Shown one piece after another: positions 44,007-57,838 of a stretch of 64,000 nt of DNA. Source of the DNA: Nemertoderma westbladi (lineage: Eukaryota > Xenacoelomorpha > Nemertodermatida > Nemertodermatidae). Position 1 is the first letter of the stretch, and every line of letters begins with the position of its first letter. A model generated the notes under the pieces. It did no database searches. It was not told the DNA's origin and saw only the letters and a program-made list of their open reading frames with translations. Position numbers and translations under genes: made by a program. The stretch covers positions 28,595 to 92,594 of the forward strand of contig JAUCBJ010008877.1 in NCBI GenBank assembly GCA_032718475.1, written 5' to 3'.

Positions 44007-47000
44007 TTAAAATAGACACAATTTTATTCCAAAACATGTTTGGGGACTAGGATCCTTAATTCTAGGAATTTTGTCTTTTTAAGAGTATCGGTAAGTGCTA
44101 CGATATCTTAATCGACTAGAATTTTAAAGGATCTAAATTTTAACAGATTATTGATTTATAGATTTTCTAGAGTCAATTTGTTAGCATTTACTCTAATGTA
44201 ACATTTGTTTTAACAGATTTTATAAATATTTATTAAATATTTAATATTTAAGATGGGCACCGATTTATTCCAGAACATGTCTGGGGACGTTAACCACTGA
44301 TTCTAGAATTTTGTCTTTTAAGGATATCGGTGGGTGCCGCAATATCTTAATCGACTAGAATTTCAGATGGTCAAAGGGTTTAACAGATTTATTTTGCGTT
44401 TTAACGCTACTGTTAAATGGAAATCATTCTACTATATGAATTATTTAATATACGGTATGAGAGCAATATTGCAAGAAGCAATGTCAGTGAGAAGAGGCAA
44501 GTCGTTTCCAAGGTCTACCCAGAGCTTGGTTTAGCCGAGACGGTATTGTACTTTTAATAAGTACGGACATTTCATCTTACTGTAGTCATGTATTTATAAT
44601 ATGATACGGACAGTAAGGAAAGAGAAAATAAATTATTTCTCGCCGTTAAACGAAATATATTATGCTAAGTAATTAAGTAATAAACACGAATATATATTGC
44701 ACTAATCTACTGAATAATCGTTAAAATAATATTCTACTAAATAAAATTAAAGAAAACGATTATAATAATAAAATTACGTAATAATACATACATAAATATA
44801 AAAATAATAAAACAAATATAAAATAATGTAGTCACACACCCACTCCATACGCTGTTACATTGAGGAGTCCCTAGATGTTTGTTGGATTAGGGAGGTGGTC
44901 GTGGGAAGAGTATCTTGCCTTCCATAGTTTCCGGATAATTCTCGGTCTCTTTCCAGTAAACATATACGACCAACTGGGCGATTAAGTTGTTGTGTTTCGA
45001 ATACAATTCCAGGTTTCTTAAAGTTACGTCGTATGACAACGAGTTCTACCGATCGCACTAAACCATCATCGGAGATATGAGTCTCGATGATACGACCTGT
45101 CTGCCACCTCTTACCTGGAAGATCTGATTCCACAATAAGGACCATGTCTCCGGCGCTGACGTTTTCTTGCTGCGCAAACCACTTTGTTCGAAGTTGTGGC
45201 GTAGGAAGATAATGTTTTTTGAAATGGTCAGCGAAACGACGGGATAATAACTGCATAAGTTGCCAAGTTTGTCGGCAGTATTTGTCTCCGTCCGTGATTT
45301 CCGATTGCGGGAGCATGGCTACAGGTTTCTTTAGTAGGAAATGCGCGGGTGTTAGCTCTTCTAGGGAGTCGGGACTCGATGAGACTGGCATAAGCGGTCT
45401 CTCGTTAAGATAGGCGGCGATTTCTTCCATTAACGTCCGCAAAAGTTCGTCGGTGAGATACGCGCGGCACTATAAAGTGAAATGCGGTCTTTACGCTCCG
45501 TATTAATCTCTTCCAACTTCCTCCCCACCAAGGGGGGTCGGCGGCGTTGAAGTTCCAGCTAGTTGCTGTTACCCTTAGCTGATCGTCCACCTGTCTTAGG
45601 TTCCAATCTTTCACGTGCTTTGATCTCATTATTGGCGCCAATGAAGTTTGCTCCTTTGTCGGATCTCATGGTGTTGCTAGTTCCAAAACGAGCGATCTGT
45701 TGGCGTAAACTCAGTATGAAGCTGTTGGAAGATAGATCGTTCACCATATCTAGATGGATCGCTCTACAAGTCATACAGACAAAGATGACACACCATCGCT
45801 TGACTATAGTCCTAGCACGATATACTTGAATAGGGCCAAATAAATCCACACCAGTATTAGTAAAGGGTGGTTCATAGAAGCTTACTCGTTCCCTAGGTAA
45901 TTCTGCCTCTCTCTGTGTTAAAGGCCTACTGAATGCTTTCCTACAGGGTATACAGTTCCTAAGAATTTTGTTCAGAGCTGATGATGGAAGCATCTTTTAA
46001 GATACACAACGGCCTTGCAAAGCCGATTCCAGGAGCTATAATGATTTATTGCTCTCTGCAGGAGAGGGGAGAGTCCTTGCGTGACATCTGGTGTTCCAGA
46101 TTTCATGTCTCTTTCCCTGATTTCTATAACAGATTTGTTCGTGGCGGGGGAATTTAGATCCACAGCGTCGTCCCCGGAGATGTGTAGTACAGACAGATCT
46201 ATCACGGGTTTAAATAACTTTGATTTACTTGTCCAGGTTTTAGGTTTGACTTTCTCCGCTCCCTTGGCTTGTCTAATCTCAGCCGTGGTGAGATGAGGGG
46301 GCCATTCATCCTCTTCTTTACTCAGGAAGTCGGGTTCACCTAACCAGTCTGGAGTATCTATCAGTTCTTGAGGAGTTGCTCCTCTGGAAGCGATGTCGGC
46401 TGGATTAATCGTCCCAGGGCAATATCTCCATTGATCTACATTAGAGCGACTGAGTATAATGGCTACTCTGTTGGTAACGAAGACGCTAAATTGATAGACT
46501 TCATTTGTTATATACTCCAGAACGAGTAAAGCATCAGTCCAATAGACAGTTTTCTCCAGTGGATAGTCGATCTGTTCTGTTACATTCTGGCCGATGGCTG
46601 TAGCATATAGAGCCGCCTTTAACTCTGCTCTAGGAACTCGTAGTTTGTTGTTTATTAGGGCCTTAGAGGCGACCAAGGCAACTTTAATTCCATCCGGAGT
46701 TTCAACCCTCAGGTAGGCTACTATACCTATTCCCATATCGCTGGCGTCTCCAAACACATGGAGTTGATAGGAATATGTGGGGAGAACGTGACCAAAATAT
46801 GAACGGGAAATCTTAAAGTTCTCGATGGATGGTAGAGAATCTTCCCATTTCATCCACTTCTTTAGTAGTTCTCCCTTAAGTGGATCATCCCACGGGTGGT
46901 TTTCGAGCCACATTTGTTGCACTAAGCTCCGAGCAACTAATATAACTGGGCTAATGAATCCCAATGGGTCGAAGTAAGTGCTCAGGATACTTAGACAAAT

Positions 47001-47876
47001 CCATTTAGTTCTAACTGGATTATCTCGCTGTTTTAACTGAAAAAACAAGATATCTCTCTCCGTGTCCCATTTTAAGCCAAGTGTTTTTGTTTCCGGAAGA
47101 TCGTCCTTAATGAGGTCCAGATCTTTAACGCCTCGGTCTTCTACTGGGATCGATTCCAGAAACTCACGGGAGTTACTAGTGAATTTGGTTAGCCGAAATC
47201 CACCGCGTTGCAAGCACTCTACCGTTACCTTGGCAACATCAATGGCTTCTTCCACCGATGGGAGGGACTTTAAATTGTTGTCCATGTATATATCCCGTTT
47301 GATGTTGTCGATAAACACTTTAGAGAAGGTGTCACGGTTGTCATCGGCAGTTGTACGCACTACCGAACAAGCGGAAAAAGCGGGGCTCGAGATGATCCCG
47401 AAAGCTTGGATGGTCATCCAATACTCCACCGGTTTTCGGTTGAGGTCTCCTTCAGGCCACCACAGTAATCGTAGGCTGTCTCGATCCCTATCCAGTGCCT
47501 TGACTTGTAAGAACATGCCTTCTATGTCCGAAGCGAATGCGATAGAATATTGCTGCAGTCTCAATAGTATTCCCAACAAGGATTGGAGTAAGTTGGGTCC
47601 TGGCAACAGTTCTGAGTTCAGGAATTGATCCATGTAAAGGGCGGAGCCGTCCCGGACTTCGTTGGGACTTCGTTGGGTTTACCGGGCTTGGGAACGTAAT
47701 GATGTGTTAGATAATACGTTCTCTCCATTATGGGTGTTTCTTCCGGAACTCGCTTTGCGTATCCTTTATCGATAAATTTATTCAGCTGGGTTTTATACAT
47801 TTCTTTGGCTTGAACGTTGGCTGTAAGACGCCGATGTAGTTGCGCGATTCTCTTTTTCGCTAAAGGTCGGTTGTTT

Positions 47877-50623
47877 GATGATGATGATCGGCTTGCACTA
47901 GGGTGCAGTGCCGGCGGCCCCAGAAACATAGCGCCCCCAGATCTTGCGGTCAGCCATACAATTTCCTAATTCATTCCTGTTCTAAGGTCCTGTGTCCTTG
48001 AGCAGGCGTTTGAGGAAAGTCATTGGCTGTCCACCACGTCTATTCTCGCCAGCAGGCTGCCACAGCACAAGGTTGTGTACAGGTTGATCCTGCCGGCGGA
48101 AACAGTGCCCAGCAAGCATTAGACGGCGTTTCTGCAGGGTGATGCTAGGTCTTGGCAATGAGATGTTACCATATTTATATAACACCTCATTGCTTATGTG
48201 TGCATCATATGCTATGTTGTGCACCCGGCGAAGCATCCTGGTGTATGTGCCATCCAAGGACCTGGTGTCTTCAGCAGTTAGAGCCCAGCATGGGCTGCCA
48301 TAGAGCAGCACAGGCTCCACTGCTGCACAGAAAAGGCGTACCTTTAAAGAGCATGAGATGTCAGAGCTCTTCCAGATCCTGGATAGCTTGTGGATGGCGG
48401 ACCAGGCTTTCCCTTTGCGAATTCGGAGATCTTCAGCGGACCTCCGAACTCATGATCCAAGGTAGCAGAAGTCGTTCACATGACTTACCAGTCCATCCAG
48501 CGATTGAATGTTATTCTGATCAATTTTCTGCTGATCTGAATCCATGTTTACTGTCAACATTTTGGTCTTTGTGCTATTCACAAAGAGGCCAACACTAGAT
48601 GCAGCCTCCTCTAAGCTAGATAGCAGCTTCTGTGCTCCTTCTAATGTCTCTTACAGTAAACCAAGGTCATCTGCAAAGTCAAGGTCGGTTAGATGTTCTG
48701 CTGGGAAACCACATCTACGGCTACCTGATGGTGGAGATATTTCCACCCCATCAGCTTCATGAAGATCGAGTGATGTCCGCAGCACATAGTCCACCACAAT
48801 AATGAAGAGGAACGGGGCTAATGTGTCTCCTTGAAGGACACCCCAGAGAACCTCAAATGGGTCTGTGTCTCCATCAGTAGTGGATACAAAGGTCGTGGAA
48901 CCGTCATATACTGATCTGATTGCATTAATGATCTCATTGGGGATCCCATATGCCTGAAGAATTTGGAACATGCGTGGGCGTGACACGGAATCGAAGGCCT
49001 TGAAGAAATCCACAAATATGACAGCCAAATGTCTGTCTTTCTTTGTAGAAACCTCTTCAATAATCCTTCTAAGTGCCAGAATGGGTTCAAAGGTACCTCT
49101 ACCTTTTCGAAACCCATTTTGATTCCCACGCAAGAGTCTTTCTACAGGATCCCTAATGCGATTCAGCATTATTCTGTTGAATAATTTAGCTGCAATTGAG
49201 ATTAGACTAATTCTACGATATGAACCAAAATGGGAGAGGTTGCCCTTCTTTTGAACGGGTGTTAGCCGATTAGTCTTCAGTTCTTGTGGTGCAATCTTAG
49301 TGCGGTACATTTCTGCTAGGATAGGGTGGGCTAGTTGAAGACATTCTCTGATCTTAAAGACCTCGGGAGGCACATCATCAACACCAGATGCCCTATTGGT
49401 TTTAATGTCATTCGAAGCAGTTAAGACCTCTTCGAATGTTATGTCACCAATTGGGATGTCTGAGAGTATTGTGTGTGATACAGGCTTTACAGTGAAATCG
49501 TCAGTCAGTTCTCGATCATTATTTAGCAATTTCTCGAAATGAGACTTCCAGCCTGCCAAGCGGTCGGCTGGAGAATCAGCCTTCACCTTGGCAGTTGGTC
49601 GGCTTTTTCTTCCAGAGAGCAGGTTGATTGCTTGCCAGGCTTCAGCAGATTTCCTGCTTTTGTCAGCAGCATTGATAGTATCAACCTGCTTGCTGATAAG
49701 CTTTGCGTTATTAATCGAGTATTGCTTGTTTAGAGATTTCACTGAAGCTTTCACTGCATTTTTTGCAGAAGTTGTACGTCGGCTACGATACTCTCTTTGG
49801 GCTTTGTTCAATGCCTCTCGCAGGTCTAGAATGCGCTGGTCTGCCCAGGGGATCTTCTTCAACTTCCGTGGCTTTAGAGGAACAGTTTTCTTTGCAGCTG
49901 ACTTAACTGCTGCAGCAAACTGGGTATATTTCTCACAGTGGTTCATTTCTTCATTTATGAGACTGGAATATCTATTGTAACCTCAATTGTAAAGTTATCC
50001 TTTATAATGGGGTTTTTATCCAAGGTAGACCAGTCATGATGTAGGGTGGACTTTTTAAGACCCTTGTTTGCACGAAGGCTTAATTTGGTCTTTCCCATAA
50101 CCAATCGATGGTCAGTCTGAAATGTCCGCACTGTGAGAGAAGAGCAGTCAATTATTGATCCTCTGTATTTCTTACGGAAGATGAGGTGGTCTATCTGGGA
50201 CTTATAACCACTGGGTCCCACATGGGTGTACAGCTTTCCAGGTCGTTTTTGGAAATTTGTATTGGCCGAAAACAGCTCATTTGCCAGAAGAAAATCTTGC
50301 AAATGACCTGAATTTCGGTTTACAGTGTCACTATAAACCCATGGGTTAGAAGAGGATCTTGGTAAGCTGGCATTGAAGTCGCCAAGGATAGTGAGAAAGG
50401 CATGCTTGTCTATACAGTCAGTAGCTGCTTGCAGCTGGTTATAGAATGTGTCTACATCAGCTATATCAGCAGTACTAGTTGGAGAATAGCATACCATAAT
50501 CACAACCTTGGGGAACTTTTTTGCCATCTTACCAGCGCAAGTGAAGTGGTAGCAAATTATACGGGGGGAAATGGATTCTACCTTGTCTGGTGCTGCCTTG
50601 TCTAGTCTACCTTGTCTCGTCTA
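47877..50623 (-). mobile_element. RTE-like LINE inserted in element 2
   Basis: Interrupts the gag-pol frame at ...FVN / NRP, where element 1 is continuous. The 5' end is near 50623 and the 3' end at an ATC-repeat tail (minus strand) near 47877-47887. A 4-bp AAAC is present on both sides and may be the target duplication. A short simple-repeat tail instead of poly(A) fits RTE-type LINEs. The element is truncated at its 5' end, since the endonuclease domain lacks its N-terminal part. Confidence 0.85.
47982..50527 (-). pseudogene. LINE ORF remnant: endonuclease and reverse transcriptase
   Basis: 50527-49955 encodes the C-terminal part of an AP-type endonuclease (VIMVCYSPTS, LTILGDFNASLP, SQIDHLIF, TDHRLV). 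49946-48651, in another frame, encodes a linker and RT with IFVDFFKAFDSV, GVLQGDTLAPFLFIIVVDY and FADDLGLL. A stop follows, and the frame resumes through NSTKTKML to a C-terminal part ending 47982 (LLYGSPCWAL, RMLRRVHNI). At least one frameshift and two stops disable it. The GVLQGDTLAP and FADDLGLL forms resemble the RTE/RTE-X branch; clade assignment is by memory of motifs. Confidence 0.85.
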
Positions 50624-53063
50624 GTTTACAAAGCTGGGTTCTCGCCGTCGGAACGGAAGACCAATCTCATAGCGATTGTTGTCCTTCAGATAACGTGGAG
50701 TCGTTTCCTGAATCTGCTTGGCTCTCTCTTCCTCGACAGACAAGGCTTTGTCGTAGGAATTAGGCTCTACAGCTTCTTGAGTAAAGAATCATATGGCGTG
50801 TTCATCACAGATTTTGTTATTATATCGATCTATCACTTCATTTAATTCGTCATTATAGGTAAATTGTCCGCCATGTTGATTGATAAGATGGCACAGGTTG
50901 GCTTGGTTTAACCGAGTTTGGTTCTCGGTGAGGAGATCGATTGCATTTTCCTCATCATATAATTGATTGATATCGTCATTGTCTGACGAGTAAGGGGTTC
51001 CCTCAGTTGTGGTTTCTCCCTCACTGATTTCTTCTTCCCATTCACTCACCTGATGTATTCTCTCATTAGGGAGTCTTTCCATTAGGGTTCTACGGGAAGG
51101 TCCAGTAAAGTACCAACCTACTCTCGTTCTTCCCGCGTACGTTTGCAATGGTTGCGGTCGAGCAGGCCGTTTTTCTAATGTCTCAAGCGTTTCATGCGCA
51201 TTTTGGCCGATTAATATCTGCACCCCTGGGTAATCGGTGTTGAATCTAGGTAAATCATGTTGCTGGGTAAAATGGTCTTCATCCCAGTTGTAAGGTTCCA
51301 CTTGGCTAGTAGCAAAGTTCTTTATAGCCACCATTTTGACCAACCTTACACTATGTTCTCCTAGTTCATCCTGGGGAATGGACAACGCACCCACATAGTA
51401 ATCTGTGGCTACGGTGGATTTCCAAACCTGCATAATTCCTGAAAGGTTCAACTTAGTTTGGAACTTGGGTTGTCCAGCAAAGATGTCTTTGGCTAGTTTT
51501 TTTGTCAATGAAGGTGCCTGTGCTGCCGGAGTCAAGGAGGGCGTTTACTATGAGGCTCTTTCCTAGCCCATGGACTCTCAGTTGCACCACAGGGAATTCC
51601 CGGATTCCTACAGAGGAAGTTGGCGCTTTCCAAGATGGCTGTCGATCCGGAATAGTCAGTCGAGGATTTTCCGCTTCCGATTCAGTCTCGTACGTAAGTG
51701 CTCGATACACAGCGGTGTTTATCATATAACAGGATTCATTTTCGTCGGAGAATTCGTCCGTGTAGCATCCTTCCATCTCAGAACTGTGGTCAGTGTCGTT
51801 CACATCACTGAATTGGACATGTCGCTCCGGCTCACTTACCTGACTTGTGCGGGTTCTGTCAAATTCGGTGTGTAGAAAGATGTGTTGTTTCGCGCCGCAC
51901 TTAGCACACTTCGCATCTGAGTAGCAGGTTCGTCGTTGATGTCCTCGTCTGAGGCAATTATAACACACCCGCTTATCCCACATGACATCACATCTATCCT
52001 TCAGGGATTTCTTCAAGAATTCATCACACCCACTTAAGCGATGTGGCCCGTCGCACAATGCACATTTGGGCTTGATGTTAGTTACTTTAACCTGTGTTGT
52101 GTTGTGCACACTGATTCTTTCCTCGGGCTTTCTTCCATGAATTCTCTTAGGAGACGTAGGAGGAGTGGTTACCTGTTCTCTCCTGTCACTGGTTCGAGAC
52201 TTAGATTTACTTACTTCTTTCCTTATTTTATTGACATAATAAGATCTTTCGGTGTCCTTTCCGCTGTTCTCCTCGTATGAGGTTTGGCTTTTGCCATCGT
52301 CCGTATAACACACTGGTGTTACCTTTCTCCTAGAAACGGGTTTTTCACTCACCTTACTTTCCGGTGTCTTCTCTCTGGACTGCTATAGGAGCTGTAATCT
52401 TACCTCTCCATTTAAGAATGACATGAGATCAGCCATGATAGGGTCTCTTTGTTGCTGGTCCATCATATAGAGAACCTTTTTGTCCCAACGCATACCTACT
52501 CCACCCTTTGGTAAAGTAGATGCTACGGCTCCAACAACCATAGAACTCTGGTATTCTTGAGACTTACCTAACCCATCTAGCTGTCTACAGATCTCCTGAA
52601 TCTCATCGGAAAACTCTATAATCCCGCTGCTAAGACACTTTCGGTGCGCTACTAATTTCGCATATAAATACCTAGCTATGTTAGTCCTATTACCATACCT
52701 GATGTTTAGTGTATCCCAAATTTGTCTTAATCCGTCTGGATGTCCAATAAACTTTAACGCCCTTAACTTGGGAGGTCCTTCCAAGCTCTCGATGAGGAAT
52801 CTAAGTTTCTCTCCGTTGGATAGTACAGAGTTCTGTATGGTATCTTTATAATATTCATTAAATGGTAACCATTTCATCTCATCTCCATTGAACTTGACGA
52901 CCTCTCCCACCTTTACCGCTTGACGGGCTTCGGTTCTAGCCATTTGACGTGTAACACTTTCTTGAGCCATCGTATTATTTAATATTATCGGTATATAAAT
53001 TTCTCGGATTATGATCAGATCTGTATGGGATATCATTATCAACAGGTTTATAATTACCCTTAA

Positions 53064-55670
53064 CCCTATTCCACCTGGGGTTTTAGGCAGAATCTGCCCA
53101 ACACTTTTTATTTTTAGAAATTCATCATGATGATTTTTATGTATTATTATGAAATTCATTGACTTTTCCTAGAATTTAATTGGCTTTCTGATGGTAACAA
53201 AATATTTTTTTCATCATTTATACTTTTTGTGCTATGGTTTGTTTTTCATATCATAGTCACATTTTTTTATTATAATATCTTTATTAGCCTAACTGGTAGA
53301 AAAGATAATTCCTGGTTGGATAGTTCCCCTGGTCAACAAGCTAGAATACAACCAATTACGGTCCAGGACATTCACTTGGCTGGGTTGTAAAGTTAAATTC
53401 AAACACGAGATTGTCTACTGCTTGGATTAGTACACATCAATCACATTATTTTTTAATAACAAAATACTAAACTGACAGATAAGCAATAAGTCTACTAGGA
53501 TAAAACAACAACCACCATTGAAACCAGTATATTCCTAATGTAATACAGCAGACATAACAGAGGTGAATAAATCTATTCAATAACAGCACCCCTGCAAGCA
53601 AAATTTTCACTTGGGATGTCTGGCAGAGTTAGGCAGACAGTGGTGTATGGAGGAGTATGTGGGGCGAGCCACGAAGTGAGTGAGCCTTAGCGTAGTGGTA
53701 CCATTAATCAACCTGTCGTTCTGTCGTGTTCAATTTTAAACGTTAATAACTCGGCCAATCTTCGATGAAATCTATCCAAACTTGGTACACATGTTGTTTG
53801 GCAAAAGTTTAGAAATTTTCCAAGTAGAATTTCCGTGTGGCCTTCGAGAAGCTAAGATAATACCGGTAGCAGTTAATTAGTTAATTAAGTTGATTACGGT
53901 ATTTTTTTGCGGTGTTCAATTTTGAACGTTAATAACTCGATCAATCCTCGATGAAATGTAACCAAACTTGGTACACAAATAGTCTGTCAAAAGTTTAGAA
54001 ATTTTCCAAGTTGAATTTGCTTGGGGCCTTCGTGCAGCACCAGTGTAACTGTCTTACAGTTATAATAAATTTATTTATCCAAAATTATAATGCTTGACTT
54101 CAGCAGGTTGCTAGGAGACTAAATCAGCTGGGTTTCTAGCAAATTACGAAATTACAGTACTGCAGTAATACCATTGTGGCCTGTCTGCCTGTACCGGTAC
54201 AATACTCAATGTCAATCCCTGAATTAGGAATCCTGCAATCAGACAATACAGCAATACTGCAATACCATACTGCATTCGGTGTTTTATGGTACTGGCTGAC
54301 TGGTACCACGGTACCGGTGCAGTGATTATAGATCACGTATACCTGTATACTGGTAGCCTACAGGACAGGCCTAATTCTGTAGACCCTAATTAGCCATGCT
54401 GCCATGCTATGCACTGCAGTGCGGAATCCGGAGTGCTGGACTGCGGTCCTGAATTAGGTTAGAGGGTCCGTTGGTGCCGTACCGCCCTACTACTGTCAGT
54501 GTCAGACTGTAGAACCGGACTGGTAGCAACTGCCAACTACAGAACTACCGGTACGGTACCGGCAACCGGTACTGAACTACGGCAGAAAATGAATTTCTTC
54601 ATTTGCGGTTTCTATTCTTGTTAACGGTTAAATATATTAATTAAAGACTATGTATTGGTAATTGGTACGACCGACGGCACCGGCAACTGGTATAATCAGA
54701 TGTAGATGTACATACCAATCTGCCAATACAACAATAGCAATAGGCCTACCCCTACCAACCATCTATCGACTCGGCAACTGCAACAATGGAAGTTATGCGG
54801 ACTAACCAGCTGACCGGCATTCTAAGATCAGGTACCCACTACCAGAGTCTACCCAGCTGCCCAGAAAAGTGTTGGAATTGAAATCAAACAACTCACCACC
54901 AAGGCCGCCTCTGTGTGTTGACCTCGACTTTCGGTATCGCTGCCTCTACGGGCAAACTGGACTAACCGAAACCAAGGATGAAATAATCCGGTTTTTTAAT
55001 CTCACTCTGCCATCACCCAGTGCCCGGCGGTGTTGAAATTGACACGCATTGTACAAGCAGTAGGCCTATTGCTCCGAGTTTCCGGCTGGTCGGGTGCAAC
55101 TACTGCATCTACATTGCCACACTATAACTTGGGCTCATGAGGAATGAGTGCTGCGTAGACTATATTCCTATAAACCAAAACCATACCTGGCTTCGCCTAT
55201 TGAACGCATTAGAAAGATCGTCAGTCTTCGTTTAGGAAAGATATTTAAATACAAAACAGGACGAGCACAACGAGACTTATAATGAAGACGAGTATTGCGT
55301 TGACTATTATTATTATATAAACCACATGGCTTCACATATTGAACGCATCCCTTGTTATTATTATTATTATAAATATTGTTAGCCTGCATTTAAGAAATAT
55401 ATTTAAATACAAAACAGGACGAACTCAACGAGGCTTATAATGAAGACAAGTACTGCGTTTATTATATTCCTATAAACCACATGGCTTCGCATATTGAATG
55501 TGCGATTGGAAATAAGTTTGTGCTACCCTTCCGCCCCGTCAGCCCATGGGTGGTAGATGTCGCGGTTATGTATTGGTTGGTGGGAAGGGGGGGGGCAGAT
55601 TAAAAGGGCTGAACACGTACTGTCCCCCTTTCTTTGATTGATCGGACAAAAGAGCCCAGGTGGAATAGGG
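53064..55670. mobile_element. Non-autonomous piggyBac-like element 2
   Basis: Flanked by TTAA at 53060-53063 and 55671-55674; perfect 16-bp inverted tips CCCTATTCCACCTGGG. The empty site is visible in element 1 as CCTATTAAGGGTAATTATAG at 21908-21927, which proves the insertion and the TTAA duplication. No transposase ORF of useful length was found in its 2.6 kb. The interior contains two related segments near 53730 and 53910 (AACGTTAATAACTCG and GAAATTTTCCAAGT), CGGTACCGGT-rich DNA at 54170-54560, and two related segments near 55225 and 55390. Confidence 0.9.
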
Positions 55671-57838
55671 TTAATAGGGTTTACTATAGGAGTTTCTACT
55701 TCACTAGCAGTATAGATGCGTGTAGGCTCCACACCTTGCGCATGAAATACTTCAGACCTAACGGGTTGACACATTGTTACAGGGGGTGGTGGTATACCCA
55801 TTTGTATATTTACTAATTTATCGCGCTCTAAAGCGATACTTTGTTGTACTTCTTGCAACTCTAACCTACTCTCTCTCACTGTTCCCTTTAACTGCTGAAC
55901 AGTCCCTTCCAATTCTCGGACCTGCTGTGAAGACCTTTGTTTATGGTCTTCCAGCTGCCCGAGCAGGCGATTCATCCCCCACCGTCCCTCGTCCACCCAT
56001 TCAACCGCTGAAACGGGAGCCGCCAACATAGTAGTGGGGTGACGCGTAGGGACGATGGGAGACAAGTCATTTATGTCTTGCTCAGCATCCAGGACCGGAA
56101 GTGGTTCCGGGGCTTGTCTACTGGGCACAGGTAGTTTAGTACTGTGCAAAGGGAATTTAGAGTTAGGTTCTGGAAGTACAGAGGTCTCTATCCCAGGAGT
56201 GGCTTCAATGACAGGCCTAATTATTTCGGGCTCGTCTACTATAGTAGGGAGTCTTTCCACTCTAATAATTTGGTCTGTGGGCTCTTGATTACTTAAATCT
56301 ACATTAGTTAGTTGCCTTCTCACCGCAGGAGGTAAAATAGGTAACTTCTGACGGTGTGGCGTTCTCCTACGTCCGCTTGAACGAGATTTATTACCTCTTC
56401 CTTCAGGACCTGTTGTATCACCCTCATCGGAGGAGGTAAATCCCTGTCTTCTGGGAGTAGATCGACTCAGCAGTTGCATCTGAGTAGCTGTTTTCTGTTT
56501 ATTTAAGTAATCTTGTTTCGCCTGAAGATTCTCCAACTCTAGTTGGGTTGTCGCCTCAGATTCCTTCCGTTATGCTTCTGCCACTGCAGCTTTTCTTTCA
56601 GCCTATGTTGCTGCCGCCGCCGCTGCCGCCTTTCTTTCTAATTCTGCCGCTGCTGCCAACTTTCGGTCTTCTATTTGTCATTTCTTTATTTGTTCTTCTT
56701 GGTCCATAGCGATGAGGATGCTTTTATCAAGTTTAACCTGCTCCACGGCTAATATTTCCGCATCTAACGAGTCCAACACAAATTTGGCTCCCTCACTATT
56801 AGGGTGAAGTCCAGCTAGCCGTCTCCTTAGCTCTTTGTCACCTATAAATCGTTGATAGTCCAACAGATAGATGTCAATAGCATCCTTCTTCTGAGGTTTC
56901 TCGGATGTAACTTCGCCCTCCACCTGAGAAAAGTTAGCGTCTGTTGATTCTCCATGGGTCATGCGCTCAGTTAGCTGAACTTTCCATTGTGTCGTTCCCT
57001 GGACTTTAAGACTCACCCGTTGGAACCAAGTCTTTACGGCCACTTGCAACGACGCGTCTTGGCTTCTCTTTGAGGCTTCCTCAAAGGCTAAAAGGATTAG
57101 TCTGATCCGTAAAATTCGTTCTCGCACTTGATAAAGCAGCTCTCCCTGCTCTTGAGGTCCTTGACTTTGTCGAAATAGGTGTTCTTCTAATCGCTCCAAA
57201 GAGCTGAAGAATCCCTGGACATATCCTGCTGCCGACCTCTTCCATACAGCTGGATCTCGGGTGTCCCTTACTATTCCCATCCTGTATAAGTCCTCACAGA
57301 CAGCTTCCGATAAGTTAAACGAGAGTCCGGGTCTGGGGAAGTTCCATTGCGTCTCGACAATAGACCTCAGTTCCTCCATCGTGTATCCCGCATAACTGTC
57401 CCTGGTCGATCGCTTATTTCTTGTCCAATCGGCTTGATGTTCCTCCACAGTGATCAATACTCTAGCGAGTACGGCCCCAGGAAGAATTAGAAGTGGATCT
57501 GGATAAACCGCTTCTGCCATCCTTGCTTTGATCTCGGGCGTCAACTCTTCAGTGTCTGAACTACTAGAGTTATCGTGCCGTTGAGAAATAAGTTCTCGGC
57601 TTGGGTGCTGCTGCTGCTTAACAGCTGCCTCTTGGTCTCGCTTAACTTGAGCCCTATTGCCTATAATAGACCTATGGTGCTTTACTAGCCTAGGGTCTGA
57701 GACTACTACTGTAGGGATGACCTTTCTTACAGTAGGTGGGGACTTGGACTTTGGTCTGACATGTTCAATACTCTTATCTGAGTCACAGATTGTTCTTTCT
57801 AGGAGACTATCTGACAGTGTTTGCTTTGTGTCAGCCAT

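Larger units (their letters stand above)
44855..57838 (-). pseudogene. Gag-Pol of element 2, broken by mutations and insertions
   Basis: Starts MADTKQTLSDSLLERTICD at 57838 and follows the element 1 polyprotein to its C-terminal domain at 44855. Damage in order: three in-frame stops in the Ala-rich repeat (56537-56680); a piggyBac-like insertion (53064-55670); a stop near 52383; a frameshift in an A run near 51500, just after the protease motif; a TGA near 50787; the LINE insertion (47877-50623); a frameshift from a small duplication near 47650; RT box YMDNN where element 1 has YMDDN; a deletion of about 450 bp near 46000 removing the integrase zinc domain; further frameshifts in integrase. 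Zinc knuckles (CYNCLRRGHQRRTC) and LLDSGSTGTF are still readable. Clearly nonfunctional, but valuable for comparison. Confidence 0.92.

Noticed and set aside
48152-49980. Plus-strand frames opposite the LINE
   Set aside because: They are antisense to the RT, whose conserved motifs clearly place the coding strand on minus.
53064-55670. The interior as a host gene locus
   Set aside because: No long frame or domain on either strand; the TTAA-flanked perfect inverted tips identify it as a transposon.
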